DNA from: Streptomyces sp. NBC_01283
GTDB taxonomy: Bacteria > Actinomycetota > Actinomycetes > Streptomycetales > Streptomycetaceae
Reading direction: 5' to 3'
NCBI RefSeq assembly: GCF_041435335.1
Contig: NZ_CP108430.1
Location: forward strand, 8,404,001-8,468,000
Length of the DNA stretch: 64,000 bases
Shown here one piece after another: positions 26,481-35,908 of this stretch. How positions within the stretch are numbered: the stretch's first letter is position 1; each line of letters begins with the position of its first letter. Made by a program: the position numbers and the translations under genes. Below the pieces are notes generated by a model, which saw nothing but the letters and a program-made list of their open reading frames with translations, did not search any database and was not told where the DNA came from.

Positions 26481-27646
26481 GCCCCCCATCCGGCCTGCTC
26501 GCCGCCCACGCGGTCCTTGACGATCTGCTCCTGCCAGCCTGACTGCTGATAGGCCCTCATGGGATCAGGGTCGAGCCCCGACTCCTCCCTGACTTCTGCC
26601 AGCAGGGGCCGGACGTCGGTGTTGAACGCGTCCATCATCGCCGCGTTGGCGGCCAGCACATCGCCGGTCCGCTGGGCCTCCGCCAGGGCGTCCGCGTCGA
26701 CGAGGAGGGCCTTCGCCGTGGCCTCCTGCACGTTCATCACCGAGCGGATGATCGCCGGGATCTTCGCCTCGATGTTGTGGCACTGGTCGAGCATGAACGC
26801 GATGTCCGAGTTCAGGCCGCCGCCCCGGACGACCTCGTACATGATCCGGAAGAGCTGGAAGGGGTCCGCGGCACCCGCCATCAGGTCGTCGTCCGCGTAG
26901 AAACGCGAGTTGAAGTCGAAACCGCCCAGGCGGCCCTCGCGCAGGAGGGTCGCGACGATGAACTCGATGTTGGTGCCGGGCGCGTGGTGACCCGTGTCGA
27001 CGACGACCTGCGCCTTCGGCCCGAGCTTCAGGCAGTGCGCGTAGGCGGTGCCCCAGTCCGGGATGTCCGTCGCGTAGAAGGCGGGCTCGAAGAGCTTGTA
27101 CTCGATGAGCATGCGCTGGTCGTCACCGAGACGGTCGTAGGTGGTCCGCAGGGCCTCCGAAAGGCGGTCCTGGCGGGCGCGGAGATCGTCCTGCCCGGGG
27201 TAGTTGGTGCCGTCGGAGAACCACAGCTTCAGGTCGCGCGAACCCGTCGCGTCCATGATGTCCACGCACTCCAGCAGGTGGTCGAGCGCCTTGCGCCGGA
27301 CCGTCGGGTCCGGATTGGTGACCGAGCCGAGTTTGTAGTCGTCGTCCTGGAAGACATTGGCGTTGATCGCGCCGAGCGTCACGCCGCGCTCGGCGGCGTA
27401 CTCCGCCAGGGCCGCGTAGTCGTCGACCTTGTCCCAGGGGATGTGCAGGGCCACCCGGGGCGCCACACCGGTGTGGGCGTGCACCCGGGCGGCGTCGTCC
27501 AGCTTCTCCCGGGTCGTGCGGGGGACGCCTGGCTGCGCGAAGACCTTGAAGCGCGTACCGGAGTTGCCGTACGCCCAGGAAGGGGTCTCCAGGGCCTGGG
27601 TGGTGAGTGCCGCTTTCACGGCTTCCTTGCTGGTTCCGGCGGTCAT
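26477..27646 (-). CDS. rhaI: L-rhamnose isomerase
   Basis: This 389-residue TIM-barrel enzyme matches the RhaI type of rhamnose isomerase (as in Pseudomonas and Bacillus-type catabolic loci) rather than E. coli RhaA. Metal and substrate residues lie in [38 protein letters not shown] and [12 protein letters not shown]. It converts L-rhamnose to L-rhamnulose in the cytoplasm. The ATG at 27646 has GGAAGG 7 bases upstream. It is 33 bp downstream of the GH78 gene and coupled by ATGA to the aldolase fusion. Confidence 0.94.
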   Translation of the reverse strand: MTAGTSKEAVKAALTTQALETPSWAYGNSGTRFKVFAQPGVPRTTREKLDDAARVHAHTGVAPRVALHIPWDKVDDYAALAEYAAERGVTLGAINANVFQDDDYKLGSVTNPDPTVRRKALDHLLECVDIMDATGSRDLKLWFSDGTNYPGQDDLRARQDRLSEALRTTYDRLGDDQRMLIEYKLFEPAFYATDIPDWGTAYAHCLKLGPKAQVVVDTGHHAPGTNIEFIVATLLREGRLGGFDFNSRFYADDDLMAGAADPFQLFRIMYEVVRGGGLNSDIAFMLDQCHNIEAKIPAIIRSVMNVQEATAKALLVDADALAEAQRTGDVLAANAAMMDAFNTDVRPLLAEVREESGLDPDPMRAYQQSGWQEQIVKDRVGGEQAGWGA

Positions 27647-27679
27647 CGCGCAGCCTTCCGAAAGAGCGGTCGGGGTGGG

Positions 27680-30600
27680 TCAGTTGGAGAATCGGTGCGT
27701 GCCGGAGGCGGCGGCGAAGACGGCGCAGCCGTCCTCCATCCGCAGGAACTCCGCCGCGTCGTGCGTCACTTGCGTGCGTTTCTCCGCGGGAATCCACACC
27801 TCCGCCGTGGTGTTGGCGGGCAGGGTCAGGGTGAGACGGAACCCTTCGTCGTCCGTCTTCCAGTGGGTGGTGACCGGTCCGTAGAGGGCGTCGAAGCTGC
27901 CCTGGGCCTCGGTCACGCCGCCGCCGGGGCGCGGGCGGACGAGGATCTTGCGGAAACCCGGGTCGGCCGGTGCGATGCCCGCGATGTTGGCGTACATCCA
28001 CTCGCCCACCGAGCCGTAGGCGTAGTGGTTGAAGGAGTTCATGCCCGCGTCCTGGAAGCTGCCGTCCGGCTTGATGGAGTCCCAGCGTTCCCACATCGTC
28101 GTGGCGCCCTTGTCGATCTGGTAGCCCCAGCCGGGGAAGGACTTCTGGACGAGGAGGCGGTAGGCGACATCCGTGTGGCCGGTGGCAGTCAGGACGGGGA
28201 GCAGCCGGGGTGTGCCCAGGAAGCCCGTCGAGAGGTGCCAGTCCTTGGACTTGATGAGCTCCACCAGGCGGGCGGCCGCCGGTGCGCGGTCGCCCTCGGC
28301 GAGCAGATCCATCGACAGGGCCAGGACGTACGCGGTCTGCGTGTCGCCCTTCACCCGCCCGCCGTCGCTCACATACGCCGCGCGGAAGGCGTCACGGACG
28401 CTGCCGAACAGCTTCTTGTACGGGGCCGGGTCCTTGCCCAGCGCCTCGGCCGCCTGCGCGACCAGGTCGGCGCTGTGCGCGAAGTAGGCGGTGCCGATGA
28501 CATCCTTGGGAGTCTCGTCCTGGATGTTGAGCCAGTCTCCGTAGCCCTCGGCGGGGCGCAGATACCCCGAGCTGTGCTTCTCCAGGTAGTCGAGCCACTT
28601 CAGCATCGAGGACCAGGACTGCTCCAGGACGCGGGCGTCCCCGTACGCCTGGTACAGCGCCCAGGGCACGGTCACTCCGGCGTCGCCCCAGCCGGCCACG
28701 CCCTTGCCGACCGTGCCGACGAACGGTGCCACGTCGGTGAAGGCGCCGTCGTCGGCCTGGCCGTCGCGCAGGTCGTCGAGCCACTTGGTGAGGAAGCGCG
28801 CCGACTCCATCGTGTAGGCGGCGGTCGGCGCGAAGACATTGATGTCGCCGGTCCAGCCGAGCCGCTCGTCACGGGCGGGGGTGTCGGTCGGGACGGAGAG
28901 GAAGTTGCCGCGCTGGCCCCAGGTGATGTTGCTGTGCAGCTGGTTGAGCATGGGGACGTTCGTCTTGAAGTCCATCGTGAAGGGCGCCGACGTGTGGATC
29001 ACGCGCCCCGTCACCGCGTCGAGCGGCGGCTTGCCCGGGTAGCCCGTCACCTCCACGTAGCGGAAGCCGTGGAAGGTGAAGCGCGGCTCGTACGTCTCCT
29101 TGCCGCCGCCCTTGAGCGTGTAGGTGTCCGTGGCGCGGGCGGACCGCAGATTGGTGGTGTAGACCGTGCCGTCGGGGTTCAGGACCTCCGCGTGGCGCAA
29201 CTGGACCTTTGTGCCCGCCTTCCCGGAGACGGTGAGGCGGACCGCGCCGACCATGTTCTGACCGAGGTCGAAGACGAAGACGCCTGGCTTCGGCTCAGTC
29301 ACCTTCCGGGCGGATATCTCGCTCTCCACGCGCGTGTGCCCGTCGATCTGGGCCACGACGGCGGCCTTGACCTTCTCGACGGCGTCCACCGCGACCCACT
29401 TCGAGTCGTCGAAGCCTGTGCGCGTCCAGCCCGCGGTCTCCAGGCGGGCGTCATAGTCCTCGCCCGACAGGAGGTCTGCGGCGGTGACCGGGCCGGTGGC
29501 GGCGCGCCAGTCGGTGCCGGACAGCACACGGTCGGTGGAGCCGTCGGTGTACGTGACCTCCAACTGGGCCAGGAACGCCGGTCGGTCGCCGTACTGATGC
29601 GGGCCGAACATGCCGACGTTGCCCGCGTACCAGCCGACCGCCACCGTCACGCCGAGCGCGTTGGCACCGGGCTTGAGCTGCTTGGTCACGTCGTACGTCT
29701 GGTACTGGACCCGCTTGTTGTAGTCGGTCCAGCCGGGTGCCAGGCGGTCGTCGCCGACGCGCTCGCCGTTCAGCCAGGCGTCGTAGAGGCCGAGGGCCGT
29801 GGAGTACAGGCGGGCCCGCGCGACGGTCCTGCCAGGCCGCAGGCGGAACTCGTGGCGCAGTTGGGCGGCGGGGCAGTGGTTGGCGGCGACCTTCCCCCAG
29901 GGGCCCGAGCCCCAGGCGGCGAGGACCTTGGCGGCAGCCCAGGAGCCGTCGTCGTACCCCGCCGACTCCCAGTCGCCCGAGGGCTCCTTGTCGGTGGTCT
30001 TCCACGTGCCGTCGGTGGTGACGGTGCGCTTGCCGTCGGCGGTCGTCAGCTCAAGGAGCCCGAGCAGACCCGCGGGCCCGGTCGTGGCGTTGGTGGCCGA
30101 GACGGCGATGACCGCGGTGCCCGCGCGAAGCTGCCCGGTCACGTCGACGACGGCGGGGCGGCGCCAGTTGTCGGCGGCGCTGTCCGCCTCGGTGTGCGCC
30201 ACCTGCGTGCCGTTCACATACGCGGTGCAGCCGTCGTCGGCCGTCATGACCAGCCGCGCCCCGGTGACCCCTTCGGGGACATCGACGCGGCCACGGAACC
30301 AGCGGGTGGCGGCCGGCGCGCTGGTCGCGGGGTCCCCCTCGGGGAACCAGATCCACGAGGCGTCGTCCAGGGCGGGTGCGCCGACGAGGGAGGCGGGCGC
30401 GCCGATCCAGCGCGCCGTCCAGTCCTTCGCCGCGGAGAGCCCCGTCTCCCACCAGGAGGCCTCGCTCCACTCGGACGCGTCGCCCGCGGCGTCCCAGACG
30501 CGGACCGACCAGTAGTAGCGCGTACGGGACTTGAGGTCGGGGCCCGCGTACGGGACCAGGACGGAGTCGCCGGACGTGACCTTGCCGCTGTCCCAGACGT

Positions 30601-30877
30601 CGGGCTTCGTGAGGCGGTTCGCCGCGGTGGCCACACGCACCTGATAGGCGGTCTGCGCCTGGCCCTCCTTGGCGGACGCCAGGGGCCAACTCAGCCTCGG
30701 GCGCGGCACGTCGAGACCGAGCGGGTGTCTCACGTACTCCACGGTCGGTCTGGTCACGCGGAGGGCCCGGCCCCCCGCGGAGGGGGCGGCGACGGCCGCC
30801 GGAACGGCCCCGGGGGCCATCGCCGTTCCCAGGGCGGCCGTGGCGGTGGTGCTGAGCAGTCGTCTTCTGCTGATCAC
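27680..30877 (-). CDS. GH78 alpha-L-rhamnosidase, Tat-type signal
   Basis: This 1065-residue enzyme has the domain set of bacterial GH78 rhamnosidases: N-terminal beta-sandwich domains (LSWPLASAKEGQAQTAYQVRV), a second jelly roll with NGERVGDDRLAPGWTDY, and an (alpha/alpha)6 catalytic domain. The catalytic domain contains DTPARDERLGWTGD with the general-acid region and later FNHYAYGSVGEWMYANIAG. A basic signal (SRRRLLSTT plus a hydrophobic run) suggests export, possibly by Tat. It would free L-rhamnose from glycosides outside the cell. I prefer GTG at 30877: it has GGAG 8 bases upstream, whereas a GTG at 30916 has no ribosome site and lies inside the operator. Confidence 0.92.
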   Translation of the reverse strand: MISRRRLLSTTATAALGTAMAPGAVPAAVAAPSAGGRALRVTRPTVEYVRHPLGLDVPRPRLSWPLASAKEGQAQTAYQVRVATAANRLTKPDVWDSGKVTSGDSVLVPYAGPDLKSRTRYYWSVRVWDAAGDASEWSEASWWETGLSAAKDWTARWIGAPASLVGAPALDDASWIWFPEGDPATSAPAATRWFRGRVDVPEGVTGARLVMTADDGCTAYVNGTQVAHTEADSAADNWRRPAVVDVTGQLRAGTAVIAVSATNATTGPAGLLGLLELTTADGKRTVTTDGTWKTTDKEPSGDWESAGYDDGSWAAAKVLAAWGSGPWGKVAANHCPAAQLRHEFRLRPGRTVARARLYSTALGLYDAWLNGERVGDDRLAPGWTDYNKRVQYQTYDVTKQLKPGANALGVTVAVGWYAGNVGMFGPHQYGDRPAFLAQLEVTYTDGSTDRVLSGTDWRAATGPVTAADLLSGEDYDARLETAGWTRTGFDDSKWVAVDAVEKVKAAVVAQIDGHTRVESEISARKVTEPKPGVFVFDLGQNMVGAVRLTVSGKAGTKVQLRHAEVLNPDGTVYTTNLRSARATDTYTLKGGGKETYEPRFTFHGFRYVEVTGYPGKPPLDAVTGRVIHTSAPFTMDFKTNVPMLNQLHSNITWGQRGNFLSVPTDTPARDERLGWTGDINVFAPTAAYTMESARFLTKWLDDLRDGQADDGAFTDVAPFVGTVGKGVAGWGDAGVTVPWALYQAYGDARVLEQSWSSMLKWLDYLEKHSSGYLRPAEGYGDWLNIQDETPKDVIGTAYFAHSADLVAQAAEALGKDPAPYKKLFGSVRDAFRAAYVSDGGRVKGDTQTAYVLALSMDLLAEGDRAPAAARLVELIKSKDWHLSTGFLGTPRLLPVLTATGHTDVAYRLLVQKSFPGWGYQIDKGATTMWERWDSIKPDGSFQDAGMNSFNHYAYGSVGEWMYANIAGIAPADPGFRKILVRPRPGGGVTEAQGSFDALYGPVTTHWKTDDEGFRLTLTLPANTTAEVWIPAEKRTQVTHDAAEFLRMEDGCAVFAAASGTHRFSN

Positions 30878-30903
30878 AATTCGGCTCCGTAACGACTCGA
30901 CGA

Positions 30904-30915
30904 TGAATCGTTTCA
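30904..30915. promoter_or_regulatory. LacI-type operator, GH78 side (TGAATCGTTTCA)
   Basis: This 12-bp site is symmetrical at 10 of 12 positions with a central CG, the usual pattern of LacI-family operators. It lies directly after the -10 of the leftward promoter, in the untranslated leader of the GH78 gene. A related site occurs at 31060-31071. The LacI regulator at 35909 is the obvious binder. Confidence 0.6.
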
Positions 30916-30924
30916 CGAGAGGCG

Positions 30925-30953
30925 AAGCTAGGGAGCGCGCTGCCCGCTGTCAA
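30925..30953 (-). promoter_or_regulatory. Promoter of the GH78-rhaI-rhaD operon
   Basis: Read leftwards, TTGACA (30953-30948) and TAGCTT (30930-30925) are spaced by 17 bp. TTGACA is a perfect -35 and TAGCTT fits the Streptomyces TAGNNT -10. Transcription would start near 30918, just before the operator at 30904-30915. Confidence 0.65.
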
Positions 30954-30973
30954 GAGCCCTTGGCTGCTTCAGC

Positions 30974-30987
30974 CTTGGTGCACCAAG
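30974..30987. promoter_or_regulatory. 14-bp palindrome between the two rhamnose promoters (CTTGGTGCACCAAG)
   Basis: This perfect palindrome lies between the two divergent -35 elements. It overlaps CAAGTCA (30984-30990), which recurs 19 bp further on at 31003-31009. Palindrome and two-turn direct repeat suggest an activator site or a second regulator acting on both promoters. Confidence 0.5.
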
Positions 30988-31015
30988 TCACGACAGGATT
31001 TTCAAGTCATGCCCA

Positions 31016-31045
31016 TTGACGCGGCAGTTGGCGCGGGTTTAGCTT
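31016..31045 (+). promoter_or_regulatory. Promoter of the rhamnose ABC importer operon
   Basis: TTGACG (31016-31021) and TAGCTT (31040-31045) are spaced by 18 bp. The -10 is identical to that of the divergent GH78 promoter. Transcription would start near 31052, 8 bases before the LacI-type operator at 31060-31071. Confidence 0.6.
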
Positions 31046-31059
31046 CCCTGAAAATTGAT

Positions 31060-31071
31060 TGAAACCTTTCA
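31060..31071. promoter_or_regulatory. LacI-type operator, importer side (TGAAACCTTTCA)
   Basis: TGAAA and TTTCA are perfect inverted arms around CC. The site matches the operator at 30904-30915 in 10 of 12 positions and occupies the same place relative to its promoter. Confidence 0.6.
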
Positions 31072-31164
31072 CCCCAGGTGTCCGGCGGGTGCCCCCGATG
31101 ACGCCCGCCCGGTGATTCCCGCAGTCAGAAGCCGCATGCCCTTCGTGACCGATCGGTGCTACCC

Positions 31165-32661
31165 ATGAGAGAGCCCCCCGTCCTTGCCGTGCAGGGCCTG
31201 AGCAAGTCCTTCGGGGCCGTACGCGCCCTGCACGACGTCTCCCTGGAGCTGTACGCCGGTGAGGCGCACGCCCTCGCGGGCGAGAACGGCGCAGGGAAAT
31301 CCACCCTCATCAAGACCCTCGCCGGGGTCCACCGGCCGGACGCGGGAGAGCTGTCGCTCGACGGGTCCCCGGTCGTGTTCCACGGCCCCGGCGACGCCCG
31401 GGACGCGGGCGTCGCCGTCATCTACCAGGAGCCGACGCTCTTCCCCGACCTCTCCGTCGCGGAGAACATCTTCATGGGGCGCCAGCCACGCCGCTCCTTC
31501 GGCCGCGTCGACCACAAGGCCGTGCACGCCGCGGCCGACGCGCTCTTCAAGCGCCTGGCCGTGGACCTCGACCCCGAACAGCCCGCGCGCGGCCTGTCGA
31601 TCGCCGACCAGCAGATCGTCGAGATCGCCAAGGCGCTCTCCTTCGACGCCCGGGTCCTGATCATGGACGAACCGACCGCCGCCCTCACCGGCAGCGAAGT
31701 GGCCCGGCTCTTCGGCGTCGTCCGCACCCTGCGCGAACAGGGCGCCGCCGTGCTGTTCATCTCGCACCGTCTGGAGGAGATCTTCGAGCTGTGCCAGCGC
31801 GTCACCACGCTGCGGGACGGTGGCCTGATCGCGAGCGAGCCGCTCGAAGGTCTGACCGAGGACGATCTCGTACGCCGCATGGTGGGCCGCGACCTCGACG
31901 AGCTCTACCCGAAGCAGGACACAAGGGTGGGCGACGTCGCGCTGAGCGTCCGCAGGCTGACCCGTGAGGGCGTCTTCACCGACGTCTCCTTCGACGTGCG
32001 GCGGGGCGAGATCGTCGGGCTCGCGGGACTCGTCGGGGCCGGGCGCAGCGAAGTCGCGCGGGCCGTGTTCGGCGTCGACCGGTGGGACGCCGGAACGGTC
32101 GAGGTGCAAGGCAAGGCGCTGACCAACGGAGCCCCCAGCACCGCCATGGCCGCCGGGCTCGCGCTCGTCCCCGAGGACCGGCGCGCCCAGGGCCTCGTGA
32201 TGGACATGTCGATCGAACGCAACATCGGGCTCACCGGACTGCGTACGACGGTACGCGCGGGCCTCATGGACCGCGGCGCCGAACGCAGCCGCTCGCTCGA
32301 CTGGGCGGTGCGACTTCAGGTGAAGTACGCGCGCATCGCCGACGCCGTCGGCACCCTGTCCGGCGGCAACCAGCAGAAAGTCGTCCTCGCCAAGTGGCTG
32401 GCCACCCGACCCCAGGTGCTGATCGTGGACGAACCGACCCGCGGCATCGACGTCGGCACCAAGGCCGAAGTGCACCGACTGCTCTCCGGACTCGCCGCCG
32501 ACGGGGTCGCGGTCCTGATGATCTCCTCCGATCTGCCCGAGATCCTCGGCATGGCCGACCGGGTCCTCGTCATGCACGAAGGGCGGCTCACCGCCGAGAT
32601 CCCGCGCGCGCGGGCCACCGAGGAGTCCGTGATGGCGGCCGCCACCGGGAGGACGGCATGA
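31165..32661 (+). CDS. Rhamnose (ribose-type) ABC importer ATPase
   Basis: This 498-residue protein carries two ATPase domains in tandem, as in RbsA/RhaT-type importers. The first has Walker [17 protein letters not shown] and [11 protein letters not shown]; the second has a degenerate Walker A ([15 protein letters not shown]), signature [16 protein letters not shown] and [14 protein letters not shown]. It powers uptake through the two following permeases. ATG at 31165 is the more likely start, though GTG at 31156 is possible; neither has a strong ribosome site. Its stop overlaps the next gene by ATGA. Confidence 0.92.
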   Translation: MREPPVLAVQGLSKSFGAVRALHDVSLELYAGEAHALAGENGAGKSTLIKTLAGVHRPDAGELSLDGSPVVFHGPGDARDAGVAVIYQEPTLFPDLSVAENIFMGRQPRRSFGRVDHKAVHAAADALFKRLAVDLDPEQPARGLSIADQQIVEIAKALSFDARVLIMDEPTAALTGSEVARLFGVVRTLREQGAAVLFISHRLEEIFELCQRVTTLRDGGLIASEPLEGLTEDDLVRRMVGRDLDELYPKQDTRVGDVALSVRRLTREGVFTDVSFDVRRGEIVGLAGLVGAGRSEVARAVFGVDRWDAGTVEVQGKALTNGAPSTAMAAGLALVPEDRRAQGLVMDMSIERNIGLTGLRTTVRAGLMDRGAERSRSLDWAVRLQVKYARIADAVGTLSGGNQQKVVLAKWLATRPQVLIVDEPTRGIDVGTKAEVHRLLSGLAADGVAVLMISSDLPEILGMADRVLVMHEGRLTAEIPRARATEESVMAAATGRTA

Positions 32662-33698
32662 GCGTGACCACCCAGAGCCCGGCACCCGCCGTGGACCCCG
32701 AGAAGGCCGCGGGCACCCGTCTGGTGGACCGCGTCTTCAAGATGCGCGAACTCGCCATCCTCCTTGTCTTCCTGGTGATGATCGGCATCACCCAGGCGGG
32801 CAACAGCGAGTTCCTGTCCGAGCAGGGCATCAAGGACCTGCTCCTGAACGCGACCATCCTCGTCCTGGTCGCGACCGGCCAGGCCCTCGTCGTCATCACC
32901 CGCAACGTCGACCTGTCGGTCGGCTCCACCCTCGGGATCAGCGCCTTCGCCGCCGGCAACTACCTCCAGGGAGGCGGCAACTCCACGGTCGCGATACTCC
33001 TGGCCGTCGTGCTCGGTGTCGGCTGCGGGCTGCTCAACGGGGCGCTCGTCAGCCTCGGCCAGGTCCCCGCGCTCGTCGTGACGCTCGGCACCCTCTACAT
33101 CATCCGGGGCATCGACTCCATCTGGGTCGGCTCCCGGCAGATCACCGCATCCGACCTGCCGGACGGCTTCGTCGACTTCGGGTCCGGCGGGATCTCCGCC
33201 GTGCCGTACCTGGCGCTCATCGCGCTGGCCGTCCTGGTGGTGGTCGCCCACTACCTGCGGCACTTCGGCGGCGGACGCGAGCTCTACGCGCTCGGCTCCA
33301 ACCCCGAGGCCGCCCGGCTCGCCGGCATCCCCGTACGCAAGCGCATCCTCGCCGCGTACACCGCGTGCGGGGCGCTCGCCGGACTCGCCGGCGCGCTCTA
33401 CCTGGCCCGCTTCGGCAACGTCGACTCCGCCACCGGCAACGGCTACGAACTCACCGTCGTCAGCGCCGTCGTGGTCGGCGGCGTCGTCTTCACCGGCGGC
33501 TCCGGGAGCGTCTACGGCGCGGCACTCGGCGCGCTGCTCCTGACCTCCATCAACAGCGTGCTTCCCGCGCTCGGCGTCAGCTCCGTGTGGGTGCTCGCCA
33601 TCAACGGCGTGCTGCTCGTCCTGGCCATCGCCGTCGACCGGATCGTCGCGCTGCGCGTCGCCAAGGCCCTGAAGAAGAGGAACGCACGCCATGGCTGA
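32658..33698 (+). CDS. Rhamnose ABC importer permease 1
   Basis: This 346-residue protein is a CUT2-class (RbsC-like) permease with eight or more membrane segments and the conserved [20 protein letters not shown] and [27 protein letters not shown] precedes the ATG, which overlaps the ATPase stop. It forms the channel with the next permease. Specificity for rhamnose is inferred from the surrounding catabolic genes. Confidence 0.92.
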   Translation: MSVTTQSPAPAVDPEKAAGTRLVDRVFKMRELAILLVFLVMIGITQAGNSEFLSEQGIKDLLLNATILVLVATGQALVVITRNVDLSVGSTLGISAFAAGNYLQGGGNSTVAILLAVVLGVGCGLLNGALVSLGQVPALVVTLGTLYIIRGIDSIWVGSRQITASDLPDGFVDFGSGGISAVPYLALIALAVLVVVAHYLRHFGGGRELYALGSNPEAARLAGIPVRKRILAAYTACGALAGLAGALYLARFGNVDSATGNGYELTVVSAVVVGGVVFTGGSGSVYGAALGALLLTSINSVLPALGVSSVWVLAINGVLLVLAIAVDRIVALRVAKALKKRNARHG

Positions 33699-34692
33699 CT
33701 CCAACCGGCTCTCGCTCACGCGCGCCGTCCGCTGGGACACCGTTGTCGGCACTCTCCTTGTCGTCCTCCTCCTGATGTCGTTCGCCTTTGTCGACGGTTT
33801 CGGGAACGCCCTCAACCTGTCGTTCCTCATCGGCAACACGCTGCCCATCGCGCTGATCGCCCTCCCGATGACACTTCTCGTCGTCTCCGGAGAGATCGAT
33901 CTGTCGGTGGCGTCGACGGCGGGACTCTCCGGATCCGTGATGGGCGCGCTCTGGAACGCGGGCATGGCCATCGAGACGATCATCCCGGTCGTGCTGCTCC
34001 TCGGAGTCGTCTGCGGCCTCGTCAACGGACTCCTGGTGACCCGTCTCGGGCTGCCCTCGCTCGCCGTGACCATCGGCACCATGGCCGCCTACCGGGGCAT
34101 CGCACAGATCGTCCTCGGGTCGGACGCCGTGACCGACTTCCCCTCGCAGTACCTGGACTTCGCGGCCGGACGCATCGGCGACACCTTCCTGCCGTACGCC
34201 TTCCTGCCCTTCCTCGCGCTGCTCGCCATCGCCGTCGTCGTCCTGCACGCCACCCCCTTCGGGCGCTCGCTCTTCGCGATCGGCGCCAATGAGGAGGCCG
34301 CGCGGTTCGCGGGCGTACGCGTCAAGCGGCACAAGCTGTGGCTGTTCGTCTTCACCGGCCTCATGGCTTCGCTCACCGGCGTCTTCTGGGCCCTGCACTA
34401 CGCGAGCGCCCGCTACGACAACGCCACCGGCCTCGAACTGTCCGTCGTCGCCGCCGTCCTGCTCGGCGGCATCGACTTCGACGGCGGCAAGGGAACCCTC
34501 GGCGGGGCTATCGCCGGAGTCTTCCTGCTCGGTGCGCTGCAGAACGCGATGAGCCTGCTCAACGTCTCCGCGCAGTCGCAGATCGTCGTCACCGGCGTGC
34601 TGCTCGTGGTGTCCGTGCTCGGGCCGCGCGTGGCCCGCCAGATCGCCGTCGCCCGAGCGGGCCGCCGCGCCGCCGCGGCTCCCGCCCGCTGA
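33691..34692 (+). CDS. Rhamnose ABC importer permease 2
   Basis: This 333-residue CUT2-class permease resembles its neighbour (VSGEIDLSVASTAGLSGSVM and LLGGIDFDGGKGTLGGAIAG). It overlaps the upstream permease by 8 bp. Having two distinct permease genes is typical of RhaPQ-type rhamnose importers. Confidence 0.92.
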   Translation: MADSNRLSLTRAVRWDTVVGTLLVVLLLMSFAFVDGFGNALNLSFLIGNTLPIALIALPMTLLVVSGEIDLSVASTAGLSGSVMGALWNAGMAIETIIPVVLLLGVVCGLVNGLLVTRLGLPSLAVTIGTMAAYRGIAQIVLGSDAVTDFPSQYLDFAAGRIGDTFLPYAFLPFLALLAIAVVVLHATPFGRSLFAIGANEEAARFAGVRVKRHKLWLFVFTGLMASLTGVFWALHYASARYDNATGLELSVVAAVLLGGIDFDGGKGTLGGAIAGVFLLGALQNAMSLLNVSAQSQIVVTGVLLVVSVLGPRVARQIAVARAGRRAAAAPAR

Positions 34693-34735
34693 CCCCTCGT
34701 ACCTCCCGAAGTCCGCAGTCCGAAAGGGACCAACG

Positions 34736-35851
34736 ATGCTCTCTCCCCGCCGAACCGTCCGCCGCTCCGGCCGCCGCACTGCCCTCACCCGCGCCTGCGT
34801 GACCCTGGCAGCCGTCACCTCGCTCGCCCTCACCTCCACCGCCTGCGGAGGCACCACCAAGGACTCCTCGAAGGGCGACGACGCGGCCAAGGCGTCGAAC
34901 GCCAAGGCCGACCCGGGCGCGGCGATCAAGAAAGGCCTCACGGTCGCCTTCCTGCCCAAGCAGGTCAACAACCCGTACTTCACCGTCGCCGACAAGGGCG
35001 GCGAGAAGGCGCTCAAGGAGCTCGGGTCGTCGTACAAGGAGACAGGACCCAACAGCGCCACCGACACCAGCGGGCAGGTCTCCTACGTCAACACGCTCAC
35101 CCAGCAGCAGGTGGACGCCATGGCCGTCTCCGCGCAGGACCCCGGCGCCCTGTGCACCGCCCTCAAGCAAGCCATGAAGAACGACATCAAGGTCGTCACG
35201 TACGACTCGGACACCAACCCCGGGTGCCGTGACGTCTTCGTCTCGCAGTCCAGCGCCGAGGCGCTCGGCCGCACCCAGGTGGAGCTGCTCGGCAAGCAGA
35301 TCGGCTACAAGGGCGACATCGCGATCCTCTCCGCCGCCCAGACCGCGACGAACCAGAACACCTGGATCGGCTACATGAAGGACGAGCTGAAGAAGCCCAA
35401 GTACAAGAACATGAAGCTGGTCAAGACCGCCTACGGCAACGACGACGCCCAGCAGTCCTTCCAGCAGACCCAGGGGCTCCTCCAGGAGCACCCGAAGCTG
35501 GCCGGGATCATCTCGCCGACGACCGTCGGCATCAAGGCAGCGGCCCAGTATCTCTCGGGATCGAAGTACAAGGGCAAGGTGAAGCTCACCGGCCTCGGGA
35601 CGCCCAACGACATGCGCCAGTACGTCAAGAACGGCACAGTCGAGGGCTTCGAGCTGTGGGACCCGGCCAAGCTCGGCGCACTGGCCGCGCACACCGCCGT
35701 GGCGCTGGAGTCCGGCCGGATCACCGGCAAGAAGGGCGAGAAGTTCGAGGCGGGCGACCTGGGCACCTTCACCATCGGCGACAAGGGCGTCGTCGATCTC
35801 GGTGAGCCGACCGTCTTCGACAAGAAGAACATCGACCAGTACAAATTCTGA
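34736..35851 (+). CDS. Rhamnose ABC importer substrate-binding lipoprotein
   Basis: This 371-residue protein has a lipoprotein signal ending at Cys about residue 37 (LALTSTACGGTT) and a periplasmic-binding fold of the sugar-binding type (LTVAFLPKQVNNPYF, QDPGALCTALKQAM, VVTYDSDTNPGCRDVFV). These features match RhaS-type rhamnose-binding proteins. An AAAGGGA ribosome site lies upstream. It is the last transport gene before the LacI regulator. Confidence 0.9.
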   Translation: MLSPRRTVRRSGRRTALTRACVTLAAVTSLALTSTACGGTTKDSSKGDDAAKASNAKADPGAAIKKGLTVAFLPKQVNNPYFTVADKGGEKALKELGSSYKETGPNSATDTSGQVSYVNTLTQQQVDAMAVSAQDPGALCTALKQAMKNDIKVVTYDSDTNPGCRDVFVSQSSAEALGRTQVELLGKQIGYKGDIAILSAAQTATNQNTWIGYMKDELKKPKYKNMKLVKTAYGNDDAQQSFQQTQGLLQEHPKLAGIISPTTVGIKAAAQYLSGSKYKGKVKLTGLGTPNDMRQYVKNGTVEGFELWDPAKLGALAAHTAVALESGRITGKKGEKFEAGDLGTFTIGDKGVVDLGEPTVFDKKNIDQYKF

Positions 35852-35862
35852 GGGGATCGCAC

Positions 35863-35884
35863 GCGGTGGTGCACGAGGCACCGC
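35863..35884 (+). terminator. Weak hairpin between binding-protein and LacI genes
   Basis: GCGGTG and CACCGC form a 6-bp stem around a 10-nt loop 11 bases after the stop. It could reduce read-through, leaving the regulator at a lower level than the transporter, but the stem is short. Confidence 0.3.
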
Positions 35885-35908
35885 CCGAGCAACGGAACAA
35901 GGGGACGC

